In this document: piece by piece, positions 1-5,459 of the stretch | How positions within the stretch are numbered: the stretch's first letter is position 1 | Layout: each line of letters opens with the position of its first letter | Position numbers and translations under genes: made by a program | Source: Candidatus Aegiribacteria sp. | GTDB taxonomy: Bacteria; Fermentibacterota; Fermentibacteria; Fermentibacterales; Fermentibacteraceae | NCBI GenBank assembly: GCA_021107345.1 | Contig: JAIOSX010000031.1 | Span: 1 to 5,459, forward strand | Direction: 5' to 3' | DNA: 5,459 nt | Notes under the pieces: model-generated | What the model was told of the DNA's origin: nothing | What the model saw: the letters and a program-made list of their open reading frames with translations, nothing else | The model's database searches: none

Positions 1-1803
1 ACGGATGTATGGCTTTTCGATTATCCTGATGTAGTGAGCAGTGGTGTTCTGGATCAGCTCGGCGCCATGTCGATCTCTGTAACCGAGTTTTCAGGTGCTG
101 GTGATCTGCTGCCTGCAGCCCTCAGCCTGACGGGACAATCGGTTGCATGCGTATACAAAGAAGAAATGCAGTCACTGCCTGCAGCACTGGCGGCCGCGCG
201 TTACGGTGGATACGTTCTTCAGCTGCCGGAATCACTGGATCGATCCAACATGCAGGCAATGGCCGACCTCAGGTCTTCCCTGCCCATGGGAAACATGAAG
301 CTGGATGCTCCCGTTCCCGGAGCAAAAGCCTATGGGTCAGCTGTTCTCGCAGCCGAGTTCTATGACTTCCTGGACAGCCTTGGTGGCTCAGATCCTTCTC
401 AGCTTGAGTATGTTCTTACCTTTTCGGATCAGACTGTTTTCCCGGCAACCTTTGAGAGATCCATCAGCGGTGATCTTTCAGATCCAACAAGAGACGGAGC
501 GGTAGCCGGCCGTTTCCCCCTGGAATGGATAGACAACATCGGCACAATAAACAGAGGAGCCCTATACGATGCCGTCATACACGCCAATCCAAGGCCCGAT
601 CATGTCACTATCGCCATGAACGCCTACGAGGTGGATTACTGGTCTGATTACACCTTTGAGGATAACTGGTACAGCGATCTTGTGGTAAACGAAGTCTTCG
701 GATGGCCGGAGGAAGGCTGGACTGCGGCTAACAACTATTTTCCCGGATGGCCACCTTCACAACCAACGCTTGATCCCATGTGGCCCACTACAGCAGATGC
801 CGGAGATACGGGGTGCTGCCCCGGACAATTCGCTACTTTCTACGGAGAGGGTTACGAATCTCATTTTCACAGCGGCGCTCAGCCCGGCACCGGAACCCAT
901 CCTTCCCAACCTACTGTAGCTCTCTGCGGTTTCGTTCAGGATGTGATAGACGGCTCCACATTCCTCTACTTCTCCTGTCATGGCGGTGGCACAGAAATAG
1001 CTGTACGCGTTGAGGACAACGGCGTGGCACAGGATAATTACACTATAGAATTCGAAGATCCCTACTGGCCTGACAGTGATGGACGGGTTTACGACGGATC
1101 CGCCGGAGGAGACTATTACCAGAGCGATCTGGATGATGATTTCGATAACATGCACTCGGTAATCATCGCCTACAACGCATGCGGCATGGCTAACGGAGAG
1201 ATGAACGAAATCGGCCTTAATCACGGTGCCATAGGTTCCATAGGCAGCCTGGCTTCCGTATCCTTCGACGGCTCAGGATGGTGGTGGAATATGTGGGTAC
1301 ACCTGATTACCGCCGAAGATTTCACAACCGGGGAAGCTGCCGCCTACTGTAACGCAAGAATATCAACCGTATATACTCCTCCCGGAGCGACTCCGGGTGT
1401 TGACGAAACGCTTCAGTACGTTCTGTATGGTGATCCAATGGTGACTTTCGTTGATCCTGGTGCCGCTCCTCCGGTCCCACTTTCAAGACACATCCCCTAT
1501 GGGCTTCACTATCCGGATGGCTCCGGCGTCGGAATTGAAGGTCAGGAAGATATTGTAGAACCAGGAATAAGCATCGGCAATCCGGTAAGGTCCACAGCAG
1601 TTATTACTCTTGGTGGATACGGCCCCGCGGAACTCAACGTCTTCGATCTTACGGGGCGCCTTGTTGCAACTCCCTATCAGGGAGATATCAACGGATCCCA
1701 CACGTTTTACTGGAACGCTGGTGACCTTGTAACGGGAATGTACTTCCTCCGCCTTGAGCAGGGCGGCGAAGTATCAACCGCAAGGGTAATGGTTATAAAG
1801 TAA
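1..1803 (+). CDS. Secreted peptidase C25-like (gingipain-type) protein with C-terminal T9SS-type sorting domain, 5' partial
   Basis: The reading frame is open from base 1, so the gene starts upstream; the GTG at 34 is internal. 600 codons are visible before TAA at 1801-1803. Numbering codons from base 1, the centre looks like a clan-CD cysteine peptidase of the C25 type. A GRFP segment (about codon 170) precedes FSCHGGG, whose His (979-981) is the presumed catalytic base. NACG follows, with the presumed nucleophile Cys at 1180-1182, then a GAIGSIG strand and the YVLYGDPMV motif common near the end of such domains. A linker leads to a last ~80-residue module (from 1564) with NPV, FDLTGRLV, TGMYFLRL and a terminal VMVIK. 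This resembles the T9SS type A sorting domain, which directs export across the outer membrane and is usually removed. Expected location is the cell surface or medium. The His-Cys spacing of 67 residues is longer than the 33 I recall for gingipain R, so proteolysis is inferred. The missing N-terminus should hold the signal peptide and propeptide. Confidence 0.8.
   Translation, partial: TDVWLFDYPDVVSSGVLDQLGAMSISVTEFSGAGDLLPAALSLTGQSVACVYKEEMQSLPAALAAARYGGYVLQLPESLDRSNMQAMADLRSSLPMGNMKLDAPVPGAKAYGSAVLAAEFYDFLDSLGGSDPSQLEYVLTFSDQTVFPATFERSISGDLSDPTRDGAVAGRFPLEWIDNIGTINRGALYDAVIHANPRPDHVTIAMNAYEVDYWSDYTFEDNWYSDLVVNEVFGWPEEGWTAANNYFPGWPPSQPTLDPMWPTTADAGDTGCCPGQFATFYGEGYESHFHSGAQPGTGTHPSQPTVALCGFVQDVIDGSTFLYFSCHGGGTEIAVRVEDNGVAQDNYTIEFEDPYWPDSDGRVYDGSAGGDYYQSDLDDDFDNMHSVIIAYNACGMANGEMNEIGLNHGAIGSIGSLASVSFDGSGWWWNMWVHLITAEDFTTGEAAAYCNARISTVYTPPGATPGVDETLQYVLYGDPMVTFVDPGAAPPVPLSRHIPYGLHYPDGSGVGIEGQEDIVEPGISIGNPVRSTAVITLGGYGPAELNVFDLTGRLVATPYQGDINGSHTFYWNAGDLVTGMYFLRLEQGGEVSTARVMVIK
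1564..1800 (+). other. T9SS type A-like C-terminal sorting domain (coding sub-region)
   Basis: This is the last ~79 codons of the protease-like gene. It begins GISIGNPV and contains the strand pattern ELNVFDLTGRLV, then WNAGDLVTGMYFLRL, and ends RVMVIK just before the stop. The order NP, a strand with D-(L)-TGR, a G-Y-x-L-x-L strand and a short basic C-terminus matches the Ig-like sorting modules of FCB-group secreted proteins. A FlgD-like Ig fold is a close structural relative and cannot be excluded by eye. The two downstream genes do not carry this module. Confidence 0.75.
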
Positions 1804-1809
1804 AACTGC

Positions 1810-1861
1810 AGATTGAAGCCGTGTGCAATCTCCAAAGGACTTAACACCTGTGCAGATTGCA
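1810..1861 (+). repeat. Three-part inverted/direct repeat in the 1804-1934 intergenic gap
   Basis: TGCAATCT (1824-1831) is perfectly complementary to AGATTGCA (1854-1861) across a 22-base loop. The same first arm can instead pair through AGATTG (1810-1815) with CAATCT (1826-1831) across a 10-base loop. TGCAGATTG occurs twice in direct orientation (1807-1815 and 1851-1859). The two hairpins are mutually exclusive. No run of T follows either one, so this is not a standard rho-independent terminator. It could be a weak regulatory or RNA-processing element, or chance. I see no convincing promoter or other gene in the rest of this 131-base gap. Confidence 0.35.
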
Positions 1862-1923
1862 TGGATTTCTGAAAGAAAGAGAAGCTGACAGCAGGATGTG
1901 ACTGAAGTTCTGTGAAACGGAAT

Positions 1924-1931
1924 GGAGATGG
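1924..1931 (+). promoter_or_regulatory. Ribosome binding site supporting the start at 1935
   Basis: GGAGATGG includes a GGAG core at 1924-1927, seven bases before the ATG at 1935. This supports 1935 rather than the in-frame ATG at 1968, which has only a weak AAAG in front of it. ATG triplets at 1922 and 1927 are in other frames. Confidence 0.55.
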
Positions 1932-1934
1932 ATT

Positions 1935-2819
1935 ATGGCTTACGGTTTTGTACTGCTGCTTACAAAGATGCTTGGCATCCCTTTTGCTCTTGTTCTGGTT
2001 CTTCTTACAGCTACATGTTCCGGCAGTGATGCAACCGGGCCCGAAGGCGGTCCGGGCGGTAGCAGTTTCACCGGGCAGATTGATCATAATTGCACCGATC
2101 TGAACGATATTCCTGCTCAGTGGATTGACAGCATTCAGGTGAATATCAAAATGCACTACGCCCATACCTCCCATGGCGGACAGCTCACAACGGGCCTTGG
2201 ATTGATAGAATCGGATGACTCATCCTATGATGTAGAGATAGGAAGTTCCTATCTGCCTGATATCACTGGTGCCCTCTGCATCTTTGACGGCCAGGAGGGT
2301 GATACATACATTGGTCCTGAGCTTTTCTGGGAATCCCGGGATGGCATGAACATGACCAGGGACGTACTCTCGAACAATCCGACAATTAATGTCTGCATGT
2401 GGTGCTGGTGCTGCCAGCTGGATTACTACGATGAAAGCCAGGTGCAGACATATATTGATTCCATGTCGGTTCTTGAGAATGAATTTTCCGGTGTTGCGTT
2501 TGTATACATGACTGGAAACGCCCAGAACACTGGAAGTGAAGGATACAACAGATATCTTCGAAACCAGCAGATAAGGCTGTTCTGTGAAAACAACAGTAAG
2601 ATACTCTATGATTTCGCCGATCTGGATGCCTGGTGGTATAATTCTTCAACATCCCTGTGGGAGCAGAATACATATTCATGGTCCGGAGATGACATCCCTG
2701 TTGAGCACGAACAATTTAACGGGGACGAGGCCGGACACACAACATTCGCAAGCTGCAGGCAGAAGGGCAGGGCAGTCTGGTGGATGCTTGCCATGATCGA
2801 TGGCTGGGATGCGAGTTAA
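1935..2819 (+). CDS. Exported protein of an unassigned HTSHG/YMTG family, possible lipoprotein
   Basis: 294 residues; function not known to me. Residues 1-28 form a hydrophobic export signal (LGIPFALVLVLLTATC), followed by a Gly/Pro/Ser-rich tether at 29-44. The tether and Cys28 suggest a lipoprotein, but the lipobox TATC is not canonical (Thr at -1). The mature part has spaced motifs: DHNCTDLNDIP (50-60), HYAHTSHGGQ (74-83), CMWCWCCQ (154-161), FVYMTG (189-194), LRNQQIR (208-214), NNSKILYDFADLD (219-231), AGHTTFASC (266-274) and a Trp-rich end AVWWMLAMIDGW (280-291). I recall this motif order from a widespread family of uncharacterised secreted bacterial proteins. The early Ser/His motif and late His recall SGNH-type hydrolases, but this is a weak inference. 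Nine Cys, four within seven residues, suggest disulfides or metal binding. The gene lies 131 bases after the protease-like gene and 52 before the propeller gene. Starting at Met12 would give a shorter signal. Confidence 0.8.
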   Translation: MAYGFVLLLTKMLGIPFALVLVLLTATCSGSDATGPEGGPGGSSFTGQIDHNCTDLNDIPAQWIDSIQVNIKMHYAHTSHGGQLTTGLGLIESDDSSYDVEIGSSYLPDITGALCIFDGQEGDTYIGPELFWESRDGMNMTRDVLSNNPTINVCMWCWCCQLDYYDESQVQTYIDSMSVLENEFSGVAFVYMTGNAQNTGSEGYNRYLRNQQIRLFCENNSKILYDFADLDAWWYNSSTSLWEQNTYSWSGDDIPVEHEQFNGDEAGHTTFASCRQKGRAVWWMLAMIDGWDAS

Positions 2820-2860
2820 TCGCCTGCTGTTCTTTTTATGAGTCTAATCACACTTTAAGA

Positions 2861-2866
2861 GAGGAG
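2861..2866 (+). promoter_or_regulatory. Strong Shine-Dalgarno for the repeat protein
   Basis: GAGGAG lies five bases before the ATG at 2872, within AGAGAGGAG. It is the best ribosome binding site in the window and fixes the start. The 52-base gap (2820-2871) shows no convincing promoter or terminator, so transcription through from the preceding gene is plausible. Confidence 0.7.
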
Positions 2867-2871
2867 ATAGA

Positions 2872-3615
2872 ATGAGAAAATTCATCCTTACAGCTGTAGT
2901 ACTGCTGGCAGCAGCAGGTACCGCGGGTGCGGGATGGCTTTACGCCATTGATGGAGATTATCTGTACAGCGTGGACCCCTATGATGGGGATTGGGAATCA
3001 CTTTCGTCATCCTGGTCAGGTACCGAACTGTTGACTTCGTGCCAGGGTAACCTTTACCTCATTCAGGGAGACGATCTATACATAGCTGACCCGGACGATG
3101 GCGGGTGGGAATCACTCTCTTCAACATGGGAGGGTGCAAATGCCCTGACTGCCAGCTCCAACAACCTGTACGCCTGCCAGGACGGCATCATATACGAAGT
3201 GGATCCCTCAAATGGCGGCTGGGCAAGCATTCCCGGTGATTACGAAGGAACGCAGTTCCTTGCCTGGGCTGGTGGAGCTCTCATGGTTATTCAGAACGAC
3301 GTTCTTTACAGAACGGATCCTGACACCGGAGACTTTACTGAACTTCCCTCATCCTACTCCGGCACTACTGCGGTGGCCGGAAACTCCAACTCGCTTTTTG
3401 TTATTCAGGGTGACAATCTTTACAAGGTGAACCCGCACTCGGGAGATTACACCGACCTTGGCGGCTTATACGGCGGTGTCCGGGAGATGGCTGTTGAAAA
3501 TGGTCTTGTGTACACTTTCTGGGAGGGAACCCTCTGGGTGACGGACCCGGATACAGGTGTGTATGAAGGCCTCACAAGCGGCTGGGAATGCGCCACCGCT
3601 TTCTGTTCACTGTAA
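2872..3615 (+). CDS. Exported six-repeat protein, predicted compact beta-propeller
   Basis: 247 residues; specific function unknown. Residues 1-20 (MRKF, hydrophobic stretch, AGA at 18-20) are a typical signal peptidase I leader with likely cleavage before Gly21, so the protein should be periplasmic or secreted. The whole mature chain is six tandem repeats of exactly 38 residues, beginning at Leu23, 61, 99, 137, 175 and Val213, the last three residues short. The pattern is roughly LYxIxGDxLYxxDPDxGxW, then a Leu and an aromatic-Ser/Glu-Gly turn. The Asp-Pro (Asn-Pro in repeat five) falls at 35, 73, 111, 149, 187 and 225 with no insertion or deletion. The pattern resembles PQQ-, NHL- or DUF5050-like propeller blades, so a small six-bladed propeller acting as a binding or scaffold module is inferred. 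No catalytic motif or extra domain is seen. Cys occurs at 57, 102, 240 and 245, the last pair near the C-terminus. A terminator follows the stop codon. Confidence 0.85.
   Translation: MRKFILTAVVLLAAAGTAGAGWLYAIDGDYLYSVDPYDGDWESLSSSWSGTELLTSCQGNLYLIQGDDLYIADPDDGGWESLSSTWEGANALTASSNNLYACQDGIIYEVDPSNGGWASIPGDYEGTQFLAWAGGALMVIQNDVLYRTDPDTGDFTELPSSYSGTTAVAGNSNSLFVIQGDNLYKVNPHSGDYTDLGGLYGGVREMAVENGLVYTFWEGTLWVTDPDTGVYEGLTSGWECATAFCSL
2938..3612 (+). repeat. Six in-frame 114-base coding repeats
   Basis: The repeat units start at 2938, 3052, 3166, 3280, 3394 and 3508, each 114 bases long except the last (105 bases). Patches of DNA identity remain in register: TGGGAATCACT at 2992 and 3106, and ATTCAG at 3061, 3289 and 3403. 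Most of the rest has diverged at DNA level while the protein pattern holds, pointing to old internal duplication with selection on the fold. Confidence 0.85.
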
Positions 3616-3628
3616 TCAGATCTTCGAA

Positions 3629-3660
3629 GGGTGGGAATCAAACAGTGTTCCCGCCCTTTC
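3629..3660 (+). terminator. Rho-independent terminator after the repeat-protein gene
   Basis: GGGTGGGAA (3629-3637) pairs with TTCCCGCCC (3648-3656), giving a nine-pair G/C-rich stem with one G-U pair and a 10-base loop, followed by TTTCATTT. It lies 13 bases after the stop codon at 3613-3615. Read on the minus strand the stem is followed by TTCGAAG, a poor U-tract, so it mainly serves the rightward genes, though it may also slow transcription of the convergent helicase gene. Confidence 0.8.
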
Positions 3661-3669
3661 ATTTACTTA

Positions 3670-5459
3670 TTACTCCGGCATGACCGGATAAACGATTTTC
3701 TCCCTCAGGAATACAAGATATCCACAGGATTGTACACCGAATATCTCTGAAATATCACGAAGGTAATACCGCTGCTTCTCGATATAGCTCTGTATCACCT
3801 CTTCCAACGGAGATCCGCTGAAACTGTCCGTCTTGTAATCAACAACGGTGAGTTTCCCGGTATCCCCGAGGAGAAGATCGATGTATCGTTTTTTGATTCT
3901 CCCGGGTGTTTTTACAGAGTAGGAGTATTCCCTTCCAAGGATTTCCAGCTTCTCGAGATCAAACGGCAGTTTCATCCGGAAGAAATTCAGGGACAGTTCC
4001 CTTATCTCTTCTAAATCATCTCCATATACCCTTCTGAGGAAAACATCGTTATCCATGAACCATTGTTCCGGAGCCTTGAAATCTATCTTCTCCATAACCG
4101 CATGGACACAATCGCCGATAGCCGCCCCAGCCGACTGCCAGTTTTCAGGCTTCGGATCGATTTTAAACAGAACATCGTTATCGTTTTCCTCGAAATTCTC
4201 AGTTATTTCCATCTCCGGTCTCCCGGCAGAGGAAATGTTCTGTATCTCACCCGGAAGGTTCTCTTCAATGTTAAGGCATCCGGGATCAGATTCAGTTGCC
4301 GAAATGAGATTATCCCAGAGAATCTTCCCGGGCGAATTATTCTGCACAGGCGGAGATTTTACAAAAACAACAAGGGATTCCCTTGGCCTTGTTACGGCCA
4401 CATAAAGGAGTCTTCTGAATTCGGCTTTCTCCCTGGCATTGACTATCTCTGCTATTTCCGGCCAGTAGGGGGATTTCATTATGTACTTACCCGAATCTCC
4501 CAGGGGTATGCCAATATTGAAGGCTGCCTTCCTTTCATGACCGTACGAAATTACCCTGTCCTTGCTGCCCTTTCCTGAATGAGCAGAAGGAGCTGCAAGG
4601 GCTACATTCTTCCAGGCCAGACCCTTGGCCCTGTGTATGGTGGTAACTGTAACAGCTCCTCCTTCGGCGGGGACCGTCGAAGGCTCCTCCTGCCTTGAAG
4701 GAGCCAGATTCTTATCAAGAACAGTCAGTAGATCTGCGGGTGTTCTTATCTCTCCTGCAAGGACCCGATCAAGAAGAAACTGAAGGTTTCCCATTCTTCT
4801 TGCTCCCTGGTATCCGGCAGCTGCAACTACGGCTATCATCTCTGTCTGAAAGTAGAGTTCAATAAGAAAATCTTCAAGCGGTACGGTCCGTATGGACTGC
4901 CTGAGTTTTCTTAGCTGTCTGTTGACTATCCTTATTCCCAGGGGGCATTCATCGGCCTGGGCAGAATACCCGTTGGTTCCTGATACAATTGCTCTGCTGA
5001 TTACATTATCCGAAATGCCGAAGAAGAGAGAACGGAGTGTATGTACCCATGCCATTCTATCCCGGGGATACAGGATGCATCTAACAATTTCACGAAGGTC
5101 AGTTATCTCGGGACGATTGAAGAAATCCCTTGATGAGTTTACATAATACGGAATTCCTTCCCTTTCAAAAGCATCGATGAAATGATGAATGTGGTTGCCA
5201 GACCTGAAAAGCAGAGCGTAATCTCCGGGAGTATTTCCATTACTGAACCCATTTTTCAGGTAATCCACATACCACTGAGACTGCAGGATCGCTGAGTATG
5301 CGCCCGCGCTGTATCTGGTTTTGTACTCTTCCGGTATATCCTGCAGTACAACTACTCGTACGGGTTCTCCCGCAGAAGCTCCGGGGCGGGGTTCGATTGG
5401 GGAATATTCACAGCCGAAGGGCAGTTCTTCCGGAGTCTGGCCCGAAAACAGTTCTGATC
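3670..5459 (-). CDS. AddA/RecB-like UvrD-family helicase with C-terminal PD-(D/E)XK nuclease, 5' partial
   Basis: The minus-strand frame is open from 5457 down to TAA at 3672-3670, giving 595 visible residues. The GTG at 5268 is internal, because the 63 codons before it stay open and look coding (VRVVVLQD). Superfamily 1A helicase motifs appear in order: YALLFRSG...FEREGIPYYV (motif IV region, near 5220-5140), a helical 2B-type region with RRMGNLQFLLDRV, TTIHRAKGLAW (motif V, about 4615-4650) and RRLLYVAVTRPRE (motif VI, about 4376-4420). A RecB-type nuclease domain follows: GDCVH with His at 4102-4104, YIDLLL with Asp at 3877-3879, DYKTD at 3826-3840, then a QSYIEKQRYYL helix. All expected nuclease residues are present. 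The product should unwind and degrade DNA ends in recombinational repair and defence against linear foreign DNA, in the cytoplasm, usually with an AddB or RecC/D partner. The ATP-binding motifs (Walker A and B) lie outside the window. The DYKTD context and short tail fit AddA slightly better than RecB, so no symbol is given. Confidence 0.88.
   Translation of the reverse strand, partial: SELFSGQTPEELPFGCEYSPIEPRPGASAGEPVRVVVLQDIPEEYKTRYSAGAYSAILQSQWYVDYLKNGFSNGNTPGDYALLFRSGNHIHHFIDAFEREGIPYYVNSSRDFFNRPEITDLREIVRCILYPRDRMAWVHTLRSLFFGISDNVISRAIVSGTNGYSAQADECPLGIRIVNRQLRKLRQSIRTVPLEDFLIELYFQTEMIAVVAAAGYQGARRMGNLQFLLDRVLAGEIRTPADLLTVLDKNLAPSRQEEPSTVPAEGGAVTVTTIHRAKGLAWKNVALAAPSAHSGKGSKDRVISYGHERKAAFNIGIPLGDSGKYIMKSPYWPEIAEIVNAREKAEFRRLLYVAVTRPRESLVVFVKSPPVQNNSPGKILWDNLISATESDPGCLNIEENLPGEIQNISSAGRPEMEITENFEENDNDVLFKIDPKPENWQSAGAAIGDCVHAVMEKIDFKAPEQWFMDNDVFLRRVYGDDLEEIRELSLNFFRMKLPFDLEKLEILGREYSYSVKTPGRIKKRYIDLLLGDTGKLTVVDYKTDSFSGSPLEEVIQSYIEKQRYYLRDISEIFGVQSCGYLVFLREKIVYPVMPE

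Noticed and set aside
34..36. GTG at 34 as the start of the protease-like gene
   Set aside because: The frame is open back to base 1 and no ribosome binding site precedes it; such a protein also needs an N-terminal export signal, which is not seen here.
109..185. Repeat CTGCCTGCAGC at 109-119 and 175-185
   Set aside because: It is an 11-base match encoding LPAA twice in Ala/Leu-rich sequence; there is no further extension, so it is probably chance.
757..1224. 155-codon minus-strand open frame opposite the protease-like gene
   Set aside because: It lies wholly antisense to a strongly supported coding region and shows no recognisable motif.
1707..2174. 155-codon minus-strand open frame spanning the 1804-1934 gap
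   Set aside because: It overlaps the ends of two well-supported plus-strand genes in antisense, has low-complexity composition and no recognisable domain.
2938..3612. Regular 114-base period as a CRISPR-like or non-coding tandem array
   Set aside because: The repeats are in frame, diverged at DNA level and conserved as protein, so they are coding repeats.
4063..4578. 171-codon plus-strand open frame within the helicase-nuclease gene
   Set aside because: It is antisense to the nuclease domain and motif VI, which are clearly coding on the minus strand.
5266..5268. GTG at 5268 (minus strand) as the start of the helicase-nuclease gene
   Set aside because: The frame remains open to the window edge with coding-like sequence, and the ATP-binding helicase motifs must lie further upstream.

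Overview
The window carries three rightward genes for exported or probably exported proteins (1-3615), followed by a convergent, leftward DNA helicase-nuclease gene (3670-5459). Both outer genes run off the window. The organism is most likely a Gram-negative bacterium of the Fibrobacteres-Chlorobi-Bacteroidetes (FCB) group or an uncultured candidate phylum near it. This is inferred from a clan-CD (gingipain/C25-like) protease ending in a type IX secretion (T9SS) type A-like sorting domain, next to other exported proteins of uncharacterised type. The base composition looks balanced (roughly half G+C by eye). No genus or species can be named from the sequence.

Region by region: 1-1803 is the 3' part of a large secreted cysteine-peptidase-like gene. 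1804-1934 is a non-coding gap with a small three-part inverted repeat. 1935-2819 encodes a 294-residue exported, possibly lipid-anchored protein of a recognisable but functionally unassigned family (HTSHG, FVYMTG, LRNQQIR and KILYDFAD motifs). 2820-2871 is a short gap with a strong ribosome binding site. 2872-3615 encodes a signal peptide followed by six repeats of 38 residues, predicted to form a small stand-alone beta-propeller. 3629-3660 is a rho-independent terminator closing the rightward group. 3670-5459, on the minus strand, is the C-terminal part of an AddA/RecB-type helicase with an intact PD-(D/E)XK nuclease domain.

The rightward genes share orientation and an apparent extracytoplasmic destination. 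The second and third are only 52 bases apart and could be co-transcribed up to the 3629-3660 terminator. Whether the three proteins act together is not shown by the sequence. The helicase-nuclease is a cytoplasmic DNA repair enzyme and is probably unrelated functionally. The least ordinary items are the 38-residue repeat protein with no insertions or deletions between repeats, the Cys-rich centre of the 294-residue protein, and the long Asp-rich segment between the presumed catalytic His and Cys of the protease-like protein. I see no mobile element, CRISPR array, tRNA or rRNA, and I do not claim a clearly new multi-gene system.
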